From assembly GCA_964596865.1 (NCBI GenBank), contig CAZQVW010000005.1:1-25104 (forward strand): DNA of 25,104 nucleotides, read 5' to 3'. The notes under the pieces were generated by a model. It was not told the origin of the DNA, did not search any database, and saw only the letters and a list, made by a program, of their open reading frames with translations. This document shows positions 8,263 through 17,197 of this stretch, one piece after another. The position numbers and the translations under genes are program-made. Source of the DNA: UBA6382 sp964596865 (lineage in GTDB: Bacteria > Bacteroidota > Bacteroidia > Bacteroidales > Bacteroidaceae). Within the stretch, counting starts at the first letter, position 1. Each line of letters begins with the position of its first letter.

Positions 8263-9264
8263 CTATCCCATTTGGCTGGAGGCGTTTTTCATATTTACTG
8301 TGAGAGCCTTTATCATGCGTGCATAGACGCCGTTGAGCTCCTCTATCTGTGCAGCCATACGGCGGGTCTGCTCATTGATGGAATCGATGGTGCCCACCTG
8401 CTGACTAATGCTCTTAAGTTGTAGTTCGTAGACGGTATTGATGCCGGTGAGGGTGCGGTTGAGGTTGGTCATCTCTTCGCTGTCGGTGGTGAGACGGGCA
8501 GATTGCTGTTCCACGCGCTCAAGGGTGTCGGTGAGCTGTTGCAGTTTTTCCACATATCTCTTGGAGGCCTCTTCCATTTCTGGGGTGAGAGAAGCCTGTG
8601 CTCGCTGTAGGAGCTCTTCGTTAGCCAAGCGTATGATGTCGAGCAAAGATCCTGCGTTGATGCCTTGTTGCGAGGCCGCAGCCTGCAATCCGTTAGACGG
8701 GGTGAACGGTGCAGACGAGGTGTCGGAGTCATTGCCTTGTTCCGCGGTGGTGGAGCTCTCTGCGGGAGATTGAGCACCGGAAGTGCCACCAATGATAATT
8801 GTACCACCGCCGTTGCCGCCACCAATCACAGTGGTGCCGCCTGATGCGTTGCCGCTGTTGCCTGCGACCACGTTAGCTCCATTGCCGGACGGTGCAATGC
8901 CGGAGGCTTCTGTATTATTATGGTTGGCTTCGCCATTGTCGGTTGTTTCAGAGTCGGAAATAATGCCGATAGACTCGCCGGAAACGCCACCAACATAAGC
9001 GGAGCCCCCCGCTGAGTTTCCTTCGGCAGCGGCTTGAGCCTCCTCGTTCTTGGTCTGAAATGGGCGGTCGAAAGCCGAGAGGAAGAACACCACCACCTCG
9101 GTGCCCATACCGATAAACAGCATGAGGTTTGCTCCTTTGAGGTGGGTGAGCTTGAAGAGGGTGCCAAGGATTACCACCGAGGCGCCCCAGCTGTATGCGT
9201 AGTTAAGAAACGTCTGGCCGGTTTTACTGTCCATCCAGCGTTGCAATGCTGCGATTATATTCAT
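8263..9264 (-). CDS. gldL: T9SS motor protein GldL/PorL with a long Gly/Ser/Thr/Asn-rich linker
   Basis: Inner-membrane subunit of the proton-driven T9SS motor, partner of GldM. Two membrane helices lie at about residues 24-40 and 46-64, joined by a short loop. Lys38 in the first and Glu56 in the second (GMGTEVVVFFLSAFDRPF) correspond to the charged membrane residues known to be needed for proton coupling in GldL. The C-terminal third (about 200-333) is helical and coiled-coil-like and ends with the conserved VYARMIKAL region. Between them, residues 71-190 form an unusual low-complexity spacer rich in Gly, Ser, Asn and Thr, including GGTTVIGGGNGGGTIIIGG. Total length of 333 aa exceeds Flavobacterium GldL (about 215) and slightly exceeds P. 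gingivalis PorL (about 309). It lies between gldK and gldM in one transcript. Confidence 0.95.
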   Translation of the reverse strand: MNIIAALQRWMDSKTGQTFLNYAYSWGASVVILGTLFKLTHLKGANLMLFIGMGTEVVVFFLSAFDRPFQTKNEEAQAAAEGNSAGGSAYVGGVSGESIGIISDSETTDNGEANHNNTEASGIAPSGNGANVVAGNSGNASGGTTVIGGGNGGGTIIIGGTSGAQSPAESSTTAEQGNDSDTSSAPFTPSNGLQAAASQQGINAGSLLDIIRLANEELLQRAQASLTPEMEEASKRYVEKLQQLTDTLERVEQQSARLTTDSEEMTNLNRTLTGINTVYELQLKSISQQVGTIDSINEQTRRMAAQIEELNGVYARMIKALTVNMKNASSQMG

Positions 9265-9342
9265 AGTTTGGAATGTATTGTTCGTTTACGTTTGGTATAG
9301 GTATTTGGACTTGCAAAATAATGTGTGCAAAACCGTTGCGAG

Positions 9343-10806
9343 TTATTTCTTTCTTACCGAAAGGCGTGCTTTCATGCCGCGTTGATTGCTTACGGAGGCC
9401 AGAGAGCGAACACATCGGAAGCCGATGAACGAGCGTGGCTGGTTTTGATATTCTTTCTGCCTCCATGCCGAGCGAATCATGGACTCGGGGTCTTTCCACG
9501 AACCGCCCCTCACCACTTTGCGCTTCAGAAAGTAGGGGTCTTCGATGGCAGCCTTATAAGTGAGCTCGGGGTTGAGGTCGCTCATCATCTGCACGCCGGC
9601 CTGTGTGTAGACGGTGGATGTCCATTCGGCCACATTGCCGGCCATGTCATACAGGCCGTTGGAGTTCGCTCCGTAAATCCCGCAACGGGAGGTTATCAAA
9701 TTGCCGTCCTCGGTATAGTTACCGCGGTCGGGCTTGAAATTGGCGTAATAGCAACCTTTGTCGTTCATCATGGCAGAATCGGCCCACGGGAAGGGGTTGC
9801 CTTCTTTTCCGCGTGCGGCAAACTCCCATTCTATCTCGGTGGGGAGGCGATAACGTTGTAATTGACGAGCCTCCTTGCCCAGTCCCTGAAGAAGATATTC
9901 CGTACGCCAGGCGCAGAAAGCTGTGGCCTGCTCCCATGTTACGCCCACCACGGGATAGTCGTTGTAGTCGGCAGAACTGAAATAAAGCTTGGAATATTTC
10001 TCGTTGTTGGCATTGGAAAAGTCATTAATCCAGCATGTGGTATCGGGGTAGATATTCACAATGTAGGTGTTGAGAAAATCGTAATATGAAGAGAGGGGAC
10101 GGGTGATGGTCTCTCTTACGATGTTGCCGTCATCGTCAATGTAGGCGGTGTCCTTGGAGATAATGATCTGTTCGTTTGGATCTACCTTTACATCGGTATT
10201 GAGATTGCGCTCTGCCGGATTGAGGCGATATTTGCGCATGTTGGCTTTCTGGTAGTCGTAGATTTCATAACGATAGTTCATCTGCGAGGCATCCAGCATC
10301 TTTTCGCCGGTAACGGGATTGGTGGTATAGACGGAATTGATGGCCAATTCCTCGCCCTCGGTGGGATTCTTATATGGGATGCGGCGACGCCAATCCAGAT
10401 AAGGTTTATCCAACGGGTTGCCGTCTCTGTCTTCGGTGATTTTGAATGCTTCGTTGCCGCCATAATTGGGGTCAGCCAAACGCTCGCGAACGATAGAATC
10501 GCGCACCCAATTCACGAACTGGCGATATTGAGAATTAGTTATCTCTTTCTGATCCATCCAGAATCCATCCACAGAAATCTCCTTTGCCGGCACATCGGAT
10601 CCCCACAGAGTGTCGTTCTCCTGCAGGCCCACGCGGAGAAATCCTTTCTCCACCTTCACCATGCCGTATGGCGTGGGCTCTACAAACGATTTGCCGCTCA
10701 CGCCTACCACTTCGCCGCCCTGCTGCATTCCTCCTGCGCCAAAGCAGGAAGAAACAAGTATGAGGACCATTAGACCCACGGCTATGTTTGAAAACTTCTT
10801 CATCAT
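9343..10806 (-). CDS. gldK: T9SS outer-membrane lipoprotein GldK/PorK
   Basis: Lipoprotein ring subunit of type IX secretion, anchored in the inner leaflet of the outer membrane and bound to GldN. The first 20 residues are a lipoprotein signal (LVSSC, acylated Cys21). Most of the protein is a formylglycine-generating-enzyme (FGE)-sulfatase-like fold, with typical segments KGFLRVG, MDQKEITNSQYRQFV, YPVVGVTWEQATAFCAW, RLPTEIEWEFAARG, GLYDMAGNVAEWT, VRGGSWKDPES and GFRCV near the end. In this family the fold is structural, not known to be enzymatic. The 487-aa length matches PorK (about 491). A second Met directly follows the first, so the start may be one codon later. It is 70 bp after porP, with no separate promoter motif recognised. 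Confidence 0.96.
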   Translation of the reverse strand: MMKKFSNIAVGLMVLILVSSCFGAGGMQQGGEVVGVSGKSFVEPTPYGMVKVEKGFLRVGLQENDTLWGSDVPAKEISVDGFWMDQKEITNSQYRQFVNWVRDSIVRERLADPNYGGNEAFKITEDRDGNPLDKPYLDWRRRIPYKNPTEGEELAINSVYTTNPVTGEKMLDASQMNYRYEIYDYQKANMRKYRLNPAERNLNTDVKVDPNEQIIISKDTAYIDDDGNIVRETITRPLSSYYDFLNTYIVNIYPDTTCWINDFSNANNEKYSKLYFSSADYNDYPVVGVTWEQATAFCAWRTEYLLQGLGKEARQLQRYRLPTEIEWEFAARGKEGNPFPWADSAMMNDKGCYYANFKPDRGNYTEDGNLITSRCGIYGANSNGLYDMAGNVAEWTSTVYTQAGVQMMSDLNPELTYKAAIEDPYFLKRKVVRGGSWKDPESMIRSAWRQKEYQNQPRSFIGFRCVRSLASVSNQRGMKARLSVRKK

Positions 10807-10876
10807 TATCTCTTGATTATGTGTTTGCTAAAAATGTGCTGTTGTGTCGTGCGTATGGTGCAGATATTAGTATTGA

Positions 10877-11824
10877 TTACAATAGTCGCACGCTCTTGTG
10901 GCGGTTGCGTCCTTTTTTGTAAAGGTTGAGTTTGGTCTGGTAGCTCAACACCACTTCGTGATTGCCATTTCCTACGCCTACTCCGGAGGTGAACGCTTCG
11001 TAGGAGTAGCTGATTACCAAACCGTGGAAACTGCCGCCCAAAATTATAGCCGCCGAGGTGGAGGGACTGTAGCTTAGTCCCCCAAATAACATCTTTCCAT
11101 CGTTGTTATCATACTGCACACGACCATGCAGATAGGCTTTGTAGTCTGTGCCATCGTAGACACAAAATACGTTAGGATGTATGGTAAATAACGGATTTCT
11201 TAGTTTGATATTGTATCCTGCCGTAAAATAATAAGAGCGTTTTATGTCTATTTGATTTTTTTCTCCCAGCAAGATAGTGGGTGCGGTGATATGTTTTACG
11301 GAGGCGCTCACCCTAAGGTCGCGCCAACGCCAAGCTAAGCCGGCAGACATGTCTATCTTTGATCCATCTATCGTGCCCGAGGAGAAAGCCTCATCGCCAC
11401 TTTCATCGAGGTCTACCTTTGAGCCGTCGAAGCTCTCGTTGAGGAGGTCGGCCTGCAGGCCAATGCTAAGGGTGGAGGCTCCTATTTTACGGTGATAGGC
11501 ATATTGTAGAGCCACATTCTTGAGGGAGAAAAAACCCGCCTCATCGTTCATAAAATAGACGCCTACGCCGTGTTGCGGTCCCACAAAAAACAATGGCATA
11601 TCCACCGCGGCCAACATCGTGGAGGGGGCGTTTTCGTAGCCACTGAGCTGGGCGTTGTAGACGCCTACGGCTCTAAGCATATCACTGTTGCCGGCGGCAG
11701 CAGGATTGAATTGCGTCTCCATCATCCAGAAATGGGTGAAGACGGGGTCGTATTGCGCCCGTGCACTTGCCGCAAAGACAAGAGCCAGTAATGATAGAAA
11801 TATTTTGTGATGCAATTGTTTCAT
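10877..11824 (-). CDS. porP: PorP/SprF-family T9SS outer-membrane beta-barrel protein
   Basis: Type IX secretion membrane protein of the PorP/SprF family, thought to be an outer-membrane barrel that helps anchor or present cargo at the surface. I start it at the Met giving MKQLHHKIF: this begins a clear signal peptide (about 24 residues, ending ARAQ), while a Met six codons upstream adds only a short unlikely extension. The mature N-terminus (YDPVFTHFWMMETQFNPAAAG) is the family hallmark, followed by alternating beta strands (GVGVYFMNDEAG, LSIGLQADLL) to a final strand VVLSYQTKLNLYKK. The 315-aa length is usual. It opens the conserved porP-gldK-L-M-N block and lies 37 bp after the acyltransferase gene with no strong terminator between, so transcription from upstream may continue into it. 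Confidence 0.92.
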   Translation of the reverse strand: MKQLHHKIFLSLLALVFAASARAQYDPVFTHFWMMETQFNPAAAGNSDMLRAVGVYNAQLSGYENAPSTMLAAVDMPLFFVGPQHGVGVYFMNDEAGFFSLKNVALQYAYHRKIGASTLSIGLQADLLNESFDGSKVDLDESGDEAFSSGTIDGSKIDMSAGLAWRWRDLRVSASVKHITAPTILLGEKNQIDIKRSYYFTAGYNIKLRNPLFTIHPNVFCVYDGTDYKAYLHGRVQYDNNDGKMLFGGLSYSPSTSAAIILGGSFHGLVISYSYEAFTSGVGVGNGNHEVVLSYQTKLNLYKKGRNRHKSVRLL

Positions 11825-11861
11825 AATGACGCTATAAATCATAACTCGCTCAATGCCCGCT

Positions 11862-12977
11862 TTATTGCATTGGGGCGGAGTTTTTTTTGCTTGTGAGGGC
11901 GGTGAAAAACCACGCTACCACTATACTGACACACAGATAGATTGCCACCGACAGATAAAGCCATAAATCGCTACCGCGACGGGCCAGTGGGATGCAATAG
12001 TCTCTGCCAATGGGGTGGAGGGCAAACAGCCACGCGCTGATAGAGCCCAGAAATTTCAATAATGTATGAATGTTAAAATAGATGATGTTTGTGTACTGTT
12101 TGTTGGAGCCGTCTGTGTCAGGTGTCGTTTTTTTTGTTGCCTCCTTATCGGAGAGACGGGTGAATGCCACTGCCATCATTACTGCGCCGACCGATGATAT
12201 ACACCAAAGGCCAGCGTTGAAGCTCCCTAAAACCACAATTAGCAATCCCACTATCGGCGACCACCACGCTTCTATCCATTTCAACCCATAACGGGCGTGA
12301 GCTACTCCCAATCCAAAGGCCAACATTGACGGCGGGAAATTATAATGTAGATAGCACGTGAGCGTGTCTTTTTGGGCCAGAATGCCACGCTCCATCCATG
12401 CGATTCCTAATTGTGCAATCAAGCAGAGCGCCATCAGTGTGTAGAGCACCCATTTTTTTCGCTTGTAGATAATCAGTCGCCATAGGATATAAAATTGCAT
12501 CATCAGTCCAAACCACCACCACGGGCCCAATAGGAGGTCGCGATGAGGCTGTAGGTTGGAATAAAAGCCCAATAGGGGAATTAGTCGTGTGAGTGGGCGA
12601 TTCCAAATGCCCAAAGCCATTTGGATAATTACAAACAAAGCCACGGCGGGCACCATTAGTTTCCATAGCTTGAGCGCGTGGCGCCACAAAAAGCGCCACC
12701 AGTTATCGCTCCTTGCACCGGAGCCTTGTTCGTATTTCTTCACCAGTCCATATCCGCTTACAAACAAAAAGATGGCTACGCCGTAATGACCATAATGGCT
12801 GAATATATTGAGCAGTACGTGGGGGCCGCCTTGCCAAAGGTAGTTGGCCAACTGCATTACGCGCTCCGCAGAAAACGTGTATTCGTTTTCCTCCACACAT
12901 TGCGGTAGCCAGTGGGCGTAGTTGTGGAGGATAATAAGCAGGATGCCAAGGCCCTTGAGAAGAGTGGTGTTTTTCAT
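11862..12977 (-). CDS. Family-3 membrane acyltransferase
   Basis: Integral-membrane O-acyltransferase of the Acyl_transf_3 (OafA/NodX-like) family, likely to transfer an acetyl or other short acyl group to a surface glycan or lipid. The start chosen is MKNTTLLKGLGILLIILHNYAHW, which contains the family's KG..LL.I..H opening. Its ATG overlaps the TGA of the preceding gene (ATGA, 12977-12974), which suits translational coupling. An in-frame Met 24 codons upstream lies inside the preceding gene and adds a proline-rich non-helical stretch, so I reject it. About ten hydrophobic helices span the 371 residues (e.g. VAIFLFVSGYGLV, VPAVALFVIIQMALG, LYLSVAIYLCVSIVVAWFF). The upstream partner is a phosphoethanolamine-transferase-like enzyme; porP follows after 37 bp. 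Substrate unknown. Confidence 0.85.
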   Translation of the reverse strand: MKNTTLLKGLGILLIILHNYAHWLPQCVEENEYTFSAERVMQLANYLWQGGPHVLLNIFSHYGHYGVAIFLFVSGYGLVKKYEQGSGARSDNWWRFLWRHALKLWKLMVPAVALFVIIQMALGIWNRPLTRLIPLLGFYSNLQPHRDLLLGPWWWFGLMMQFYILWRLIIYKRKKWVLYTLMALCLIAQLGIAWMERGILAQKDTLTCYLHYNFPPSMLAFGLGVAHARYGLKWIEAWWSPIVGLLIVVLGSFNAGLWCISSVGAVMMAVAFTRLSDKEATKKTTPDTDGSNKQYTNIIYFNIHTLLKFLGSISAWLFALHPIGRDYCIPLARRGSDLWLYLSVAIYLCVSIVVAWFFTALTSKKNSAPMQ

Positions 12978-14794
12978 GGCTTTGGGGGTGGGACTTGGCC
13001 GGAAGAAAGGATTTGGTCGAATGTGAGAGGACCGTCCTTTATGGGGCATGGTCTCGGTTGAAATTTTGGTGAGCGCACATCGCGCTGCTCGTTATAATAA
13101 GTAGTACGGATGTGAGCCAATCCCATCAACAGATGCCCGATGTCGTCGATGGCGAACGGGCGTTGGCGGGCATTCTGTAGTGAGGCTACCAGTTCGGGGT
13201 GTTCGCGTTGAAGAGGAGGAGTAACAAAAACCTCTAATGGCACTTCAAACTCTGCCCACACTATCGCTGCGGTGGGGCGGGCCATATGGTTGCGTCCGAA
13301 AGTGCCGATATTGCCGTCATATACTTCTTCGCCGTGGTCAGAAAGATATACAATCACTGCTTTGCGCTTCTTATACCGATTCCAGATGCTGGCCATCACG
13401 TTGTCATTAATGCGGGTGGCGTTGTCATAGTCGGCCACAATCATGCGCTCTTTTTTATTGAGGTCTTTTCTGTGAATATCTTTTTCGCTAAAAACGGCTT
13501 GACCTTTGGGCACACGCTCATTGTAGGGCTGATGCTGACCCAAAAGGTGGAGGATAACCAATTCTTTGGCTACTGTATCGGTGGGCAATTCTTTAAGCAA
13601 TCCAATATCATAAACATAGTGTTTGCGATTGCGGCGGTCGAAACAAAGGGAATCGAATGGTTCGCTATTGAGGAAAAACGACCCATTATAATTTACAACA
13701 GTTTGGCGATGAGTTTTATAAAACTGGTTTGTGAGAAAACTTACCCTATATCCGGCTTTTCTGAACAGCGCCGGCCACAACACGCCGTCCGTCCATTTCC
13801 CTTTTTGGTCGGACGAATGAGTGGAAAGCATCTGTTTGAACACATTACTTGTTACATTCCACGGTGTTACGGCGTTGGTAAAAGCCACCATATTGCCCTC
13901 GCGCATCATTTGCTCTTGGAAAGGCGTGGTGGGCAGGGGATAGCCGTAAACGGAGGAGTGGTGTTTATTGTAGCTCTCGCCGATAACAAAGACAATAAGG
14001 TCTACTCCACCTTCGCCAGCCGTGGCTTCTAAATGGAGCATGTTGTGGGCAAGATTTTCCATCTCTTTTCCGCTCAAGCTCTGCGTCTTTAAGGCGTAGG
14101 CCAAGCGCCAGGGTGCGCAATAAAACAGGTGGGTGTTGGTGCGCTCGGCCACATCAGAATTTTTGATGAAAAAGAAGCGGCATGTCTCGCTGCGGGTGGG
14201 TATCCACCAAATTAGGCATACCAATACCACGGCCAATCCTGCCAATGGCGACCATTTGCGCCAGGCTTTTTCTGTTTGCGGATGGTGACGGCGCAAGATA
14301 TTCCTCGTTATCACCGCTGCAATCTGTGCTACCAATAGCAATCCCCACCACAATACGCATTGCCAGAATTTGTCGCTCTCTAAGCACAATCTGATAAAGC
14401 CTCCGGATTCGGTGGGTGTGGTCTCCGCCACCAGATTGAGTGCTTGGGCGGTGATGTGCATATAATAGCGCTGGTAGAGGAATGATTCCACAAACCCGCT
14501 TACATATATCAATATATATATAAGCACCAAAGCCACTTGCCGCCCTCGTTTGGGCAACAAGCATACCAATAACCCCACCACGTAGAGGTCTACCACGGCC
14601 AGTGGCAGGGCCACCCACCATTCATCGTGGTTCCATTGAGTGGTGGCCCATCCCAATAAATAGGCTGCCAAGCCAAACACCATCATCATTCCACATTCTT
14701 GGAAAGGCATCTTCAGCCAGTGCCAAACGATTCGGCCGAAACTGGATTTGTTGGTGGCTGTGCCAAGTGTGGCTTTATGGCTGTGTGGGGGCAT
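12974..14794 (-). CDS. Phosphoethanolamine transferase-like membrane enzyme (EptA/sulfatase superfamily)
   Basis: Probably moves phosphoethanolamine (or a related phospho-group) from a phospholipid to lipid A, LPS core or another envelope glycan on the periplasmic side. Five N-terminal membrane helices (about 35-52, 60-80, 87-106, 146-165, 185-200) precede an alkaline-phosphatase-fold domain. That domain carries GES (Glu273, metal), NVTSN with candidate nucleophile Thr315, HLLGQH ending at His421, and SDHGEE (Asp486-His487) followed by GRNH (His503). At 606 aa it is slightly longer than typical EptA proteins (about 550). The C-terminus is Pro/Lys-rich and overlaps the acyltransferase start. 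It is preceded by the tyrS terminator, so it starts a new transcription unit, but no consensus promoter was found in the 160 bp upstream. Superfamily is confident; the transferred group and acceptor are inferred. Confidence 0.88.
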   Translation of the reverse strand: MPPHSHKATLGTATNKSSFGRIVWHWLKMPFQECGMMMVFGLAAYLLGWATTQWNHDEWWVALPLAVVDLYVVGLLVCLLPKRGRQVALVLIYILIYVSGFVESFLYQRYYMHITAQALNLVAETTPTESGGFIRLCLESDKFWQCVLWWGLLLVAQIAAVITRNILRRHHPQTEKAWRKWSPLAGLAVVLVCLIWWIPTRSETCRFFFIKNSDVAERTNTHLFYCAPWRLAYALKTQSLSGKEMENLAHNMLHLEATAGEGGVDLIVFVIGESYNKHHSSVYGYPLPTTPFQEQMMREGNMVAFTNAVTPWNVTSNVFKQMLSTHSSDQKGKWTDGVLWPALFRKAGYRVSFLTNQFYKTHRQTVVNYNGSFFLNSEPFDSLCFDRRNRKHYVYDIGLLKELPTDTVAKELVILHLLGQHQPYNERVPKGQAVFSEKDIHRKDLNKKERMIVADYDNATRINDNVMASIWNRYKKRKAVIVYLSDHGEEVYDGNIGTFGRNHMARPTAAIVWAEFEVPLEVFVTPPLQREHPELVASLQNARQRPFAIDDIGHLLMGLAHIRTTYYNEQRDVRSPKFQPRPCPIKDGPLTFDQILSSGQVPPPKP

Positions 14795-14956
14795 AAGCGG
14801 GATTTTGGGTTAATAATAAATGTGTGATGGGCTGGTGATAATGCAGCAGGGGCGAGTGGTGGCGCGAGACAACTAAAGAATGACGCCTATGAAAGTAAGT
14901 GTGGCCAAATGCCGTATCTGCAGTGAGGATGTGAAAATGTTTATATTTGGTTTTTG

Positions 14957-14998
14957 AAAATAAGGAAGCTGACATTATTTCGTCAGCTTCCTTATTTT
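14957..14998 (-). terminator. Strong bidirectional-type intrinsic terminator after tyrS
   Basis: A 17-bp perfect stem pairs 14957-14973 (core AATAAGGAAGCTGAC) with 14982-14998, with an 8-nt loop. The minus-strand transcript ends in a U run after the stem, 20 bp beyond the tyrS stop. The plus-strand side also ends in seven T residues (to 15001), so the structure would work in both directions although no plus-strand gene is nearby. Confidence 0.92.
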
Positions 14999-15017
14999 TT
15001 TGCCTATACGAATCCTG

Positions 15018-16307
15018 TTATTTTGCGATAATGAGATAATAGTTCTTCTTGCCTTTTTGAGCCAGGATATATTTGCCACCAATGAGGTCTGCGCTCTCAA
15101 TAATGCGGTCGGCATCCTGCAATTTCTCTTTGTTGAGGCTCACGCCGCCGCCTTTCACCATCTTGCGCATCTCGCCTTTGGAGGGGAAGCAGGTGGTCTC
15201 GCCGGCCAGAAGGTCTACGGCCTTTTGTCCGAGGATTTGATCCTTGGATAATTCAAATTGGGGTACGCCCTCGAAAACAGACAACAGTGTTTTCTCGTCC
15301 AAATGGAGCAGATTCTCCTTTGTGGCCTTGCCGAAGAGGAGGTTGCTGGCTTCGATGGCTGTTTGATAGGCTTCGCGGCCGTGCACCATCAGTGTAACTT
15401 CCTCGCCCAACTTCTTTTGCAGCAGACGGCGCCCGGGATCATTTTGATGCTCCTGGATAAGGGCATCTATCTCGTCTTTTTCCAATGAGGTGAAGATCTT
15501 GATGTAGCGAGCCGCATCGTCATCGGTAACATTCAGCCAGAACTGATAGAAAGTGTAGGGAGTGGTGCGGTTAGGGTCGAGCCAGACGTTGCCGCTCTCG
15601 GTCTTACCGAATTTCTTGCCGTCGGCCTTGGTGATCAGTGGGCAGGTGAGGGCGAATACCTCGCCGCCGTTGGTGCGGCGGATGAGCTCGGCCCCCGTGG
15701 TGATATTGCCCCATTGGTCGGACCCGCCCATCTGCAACTTGCAATTCTTGTGAGTATATAGATAAAGGTAGTCGTAGCCCTGAAGGAGCTGGTATGTAAA
15801 CTCGGTGAAGCTCAATCCGTCGCTGGCCTCACCGTTGAGGCGGCGCTTCACACTGTCTTTTGCCATCATGTAGTTTACAGTGATATGCTTGCCCACTTCG
15901 CGCGCGAAATCCAGGAACGAGTAGTTTTTCATCCAGTCGTAGTTGTTCACCAATTCGGCTTTGTTGGGGGCATCGCTCTCAAAGTCGAGGAAATGGGATA
16001 GCTGATTTTTGATGCAGCTCACATTATGGCGGAGAGTGTCCTCGTCCAGCAGGTTGCGCTCCTGACTTTTGCCGGAGGGATCGCCAATCATACCGGTGGC
16101 GCCGCCCAGCAAGGCCAGTGGCTTGTGGCCGCAGTGCTGGAAATGCCTAAGCATCATCACTCCACACAGGTGGCCGATATGCAGACTGTCGGCTGTGGGG
16201 TCAATACCCACATAGGCCGTTGTCATCTCCTTTTGAAGTTGATCTTCGGTGCCGGGCATCATCTGATGCACCATGCCGCGCCATTTCAGTTCTTCTACAA
16301 AATTCAT
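15018..16307 (-). CDS. tyrS: Tyrosyl-tRNA synthetase
   Basis: Class I aminoacyl-tRNA synthetase that joins tyrosine to tRNA-Tyr in the cytoplasm. The ATP-binding HIGH motif is exact (residues 43-46 in LHIGHLCG). The second signature is KFGKT (232-236), the usual TyrRS form of KMSKS. The tyrosine pocket motif GGSDQWGN lies at 194-201 and the C-terminal S4-like RNA-binding domain at about 360-429 (GGGVSLNKEKL, GGKYILAQKGKKNYYLI). The 429-aa length is normal. It is a single-gene unit: a TAACTTTG promoter element is 73 bp upstream and a strong terminator follows directly. No T-box is expected in this phylum and none is seen in the short leader. Confidence 0.98.
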   Translation of the reverse strand: MNFVEELKWRGMVHQMMPGTEDQLQKEMTTAYVGIDPTADSLHIGHLCGVMMLRHFQHCGHKPLALLGGATGMIGDPSGKSQERNLLDEDTLRHNVSCIKNQLSHFLDFESDAPNKAELVNNYDWMKNYSFLDFAREVGKHITVNYMMAKDSVKRRLNGEASDGLSFTEFTYQLLQGYDYLYLYTHKNCKLQMGGSDQWGNITTGAELIRRTNGGEVFALTCPLITKADGKKFGKTESGNVWLDPNRTTPYTFYQFWLNVTDDDAARYIKIFTSLEKDEIDALIQEHQNDPGRRLLQKKLGEEVTLMVHGREAYQTAIEASNLLFGKATKENLLHLDEKTLLSVFEGVPQFELSKDQILGQKAVDLLAGETTCFPSKGEMRKMVKGGGVSLNKEKLQDADRIIESADLIGGKYILAQKGKKNYYLIIAK

Positions 16308-16379
16308 CGATTTGTGTTTCTGTTAGCTTTTCTTTTGAAAGATGTGTTTTGTTATAGATAACGTCTGTTTTTAGGTCGG

Positions 16380-16387
16380 CAAAGTTA
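16380..16387 (-). promoter_or_regulatory. Bacteroidetes-type -7 promoter element for tyrS
   Basis: Read on the minus strand this is TAACTTTG, an exact match to TAnnTTTG. The -33 position has only GTG in place of TTG (16408-16406). The predicted start near 16374 leaves a leader of about 65 nt before the tyrS ATG. Confidence 0.6.
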
Positions 16388-16496
16388 CATAAAATAAGCG
16401 AAATACACCGTTTATGGCGGAAAAATACGTTTTTTGTAGTCTGTTGTTATCAAATCGTTGTTAGTTTTGCAACAGTGATGCCCTCCATTTTGCCTA

Positions 16497-17084
16497 TTAT
16501 TTTTTCTTGCCGTCTTTGCCAGGGCGATAGGGGAGGTCAAACCCTTCGGGATTGTTGTAATCCAAAAGGAGGTCGGTTGAATCCGTTTCGCCGCCACTGT
16601 ATTCTGATTCCAAACGGCCATCAAACAATTCTATTTTCACTTTTGTTACTCCGGCTGCTACAAATCCCAATTTCTGGGCGGCGCCGTAGGAGAGGTCGAT
16701 TACTCGGTTGCGCCCAAAGGGGCCGCGGTCGGTTACCTTCACTACCACAATCTTGTTGTTTCGAAGATTGGTTACCTTCAGAAGAGTGCCAAACGGGTGG
16801 GTCCGGTGGGCGCAGAACATACTGTCGCGATGATGGCGCTTACCGTTGGCCATGCGCGCGGTGGTGTTTTTGGGGTAAAAGGTGGCGAGACCTACCTGTG
16901 CTTTTGACACCGTGTTTGAGGTGGTAGTCTTTGTTTGGGTGGGTCTGGTCTTGGCAGGTTGCGAGGCCGTGGGCGTGGCCGTGGTAGCTGACTTGGGTTT
17001 GCTATTCACTTTGCGTTGTGCTGATGCGGGAACAATACTGCCACATACCAAAACTATAAAAAGCCAAAAGATGATTTTTTTCAT
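16497..17084 (-). CDS. rlpA: RlpA-like septal-ring/lytic transglycosylase family protein (double-psi beta-barrel)
   Basis: Exported cell-wall protein; RlpA proteins cleave denuded glycan strands at division sites in some bacteria. A signal peptide covers about residues 1-22 (ends ASAQ; there is no lipobox Cys, unlike the classic lipoprotein form). A low-complexity Lys/Thr/Ser/Pro linker follows (about 24-60). The barrel domain spans about 64-155 with ATFYPKNTTARMANG, AHRTHPFGTLLKVTNL and VTDRGPFGRNRVIDLS; Asp119 is the catalytic aspartate position. No SPOR domain follows; the last 40 residues are polar and end in a run of Lys. Flanking gaps of 179 and 189 bp suggest it may be transcribed alone, but no consensus promoter is visible. 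The family is clear; enzymatic activity in this species is inferred. Confidence 0.88.
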   Translation of the reverse strand: MKKIIFWLFIVLVCGSIVPASAQRKVNSKPKSATTATPTASQPAKTRPTQTKTTTSNTVSKAQVGLATFYPKNTTARMANGKRHHRDSMFCAHRTHPFGTLLKVTNLRNNKIVVVKVTDRGPFGRNRVIDLSYGAAQKLGFVAAGVTKVKIELFDGRLESEYSGGETDSTDLLLDYNNPEGFDLPYRPGKDGKKK

Positions 17085-17197
17085 TATTAAGGGATTGAAA
17101 AAGTGCGGTAATAGCGAAACAAATTCTTCGATGGAACCGCGTTTTTTGAAAAATAGAATGATGAGGATGCTCTTTATCTGTCCTCAATTGGTTTTGT

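Noticed and set aside
5483..11824. The porP-gldK-L-M-N block as a new secretion system
   Set aside because: Gene order, lengths and motifs match the known type IX secretion core.
11851..11872. Hairpin CAATGC/GCATTG between the acyltransferase and porP as a terminator
   Set aside because: The stem has only 6 bp, overlaps the stop codon, and lacks a U run.
12978..13049. 24-residue N-terminal extension of the acyltransferase
   Set aside because: It lies within the preceding gene and is proline-rich; the ATGA overlap and conserved N-terminal helix favour 12977.
13286..14032. 248-codon plus-strand frame within the phosphoethanolamine transferase-like gene
   Set aside because: It is the antisense shadow of the sulfatase-fold domain, whose catalytic motifs are intact on the minus strand.
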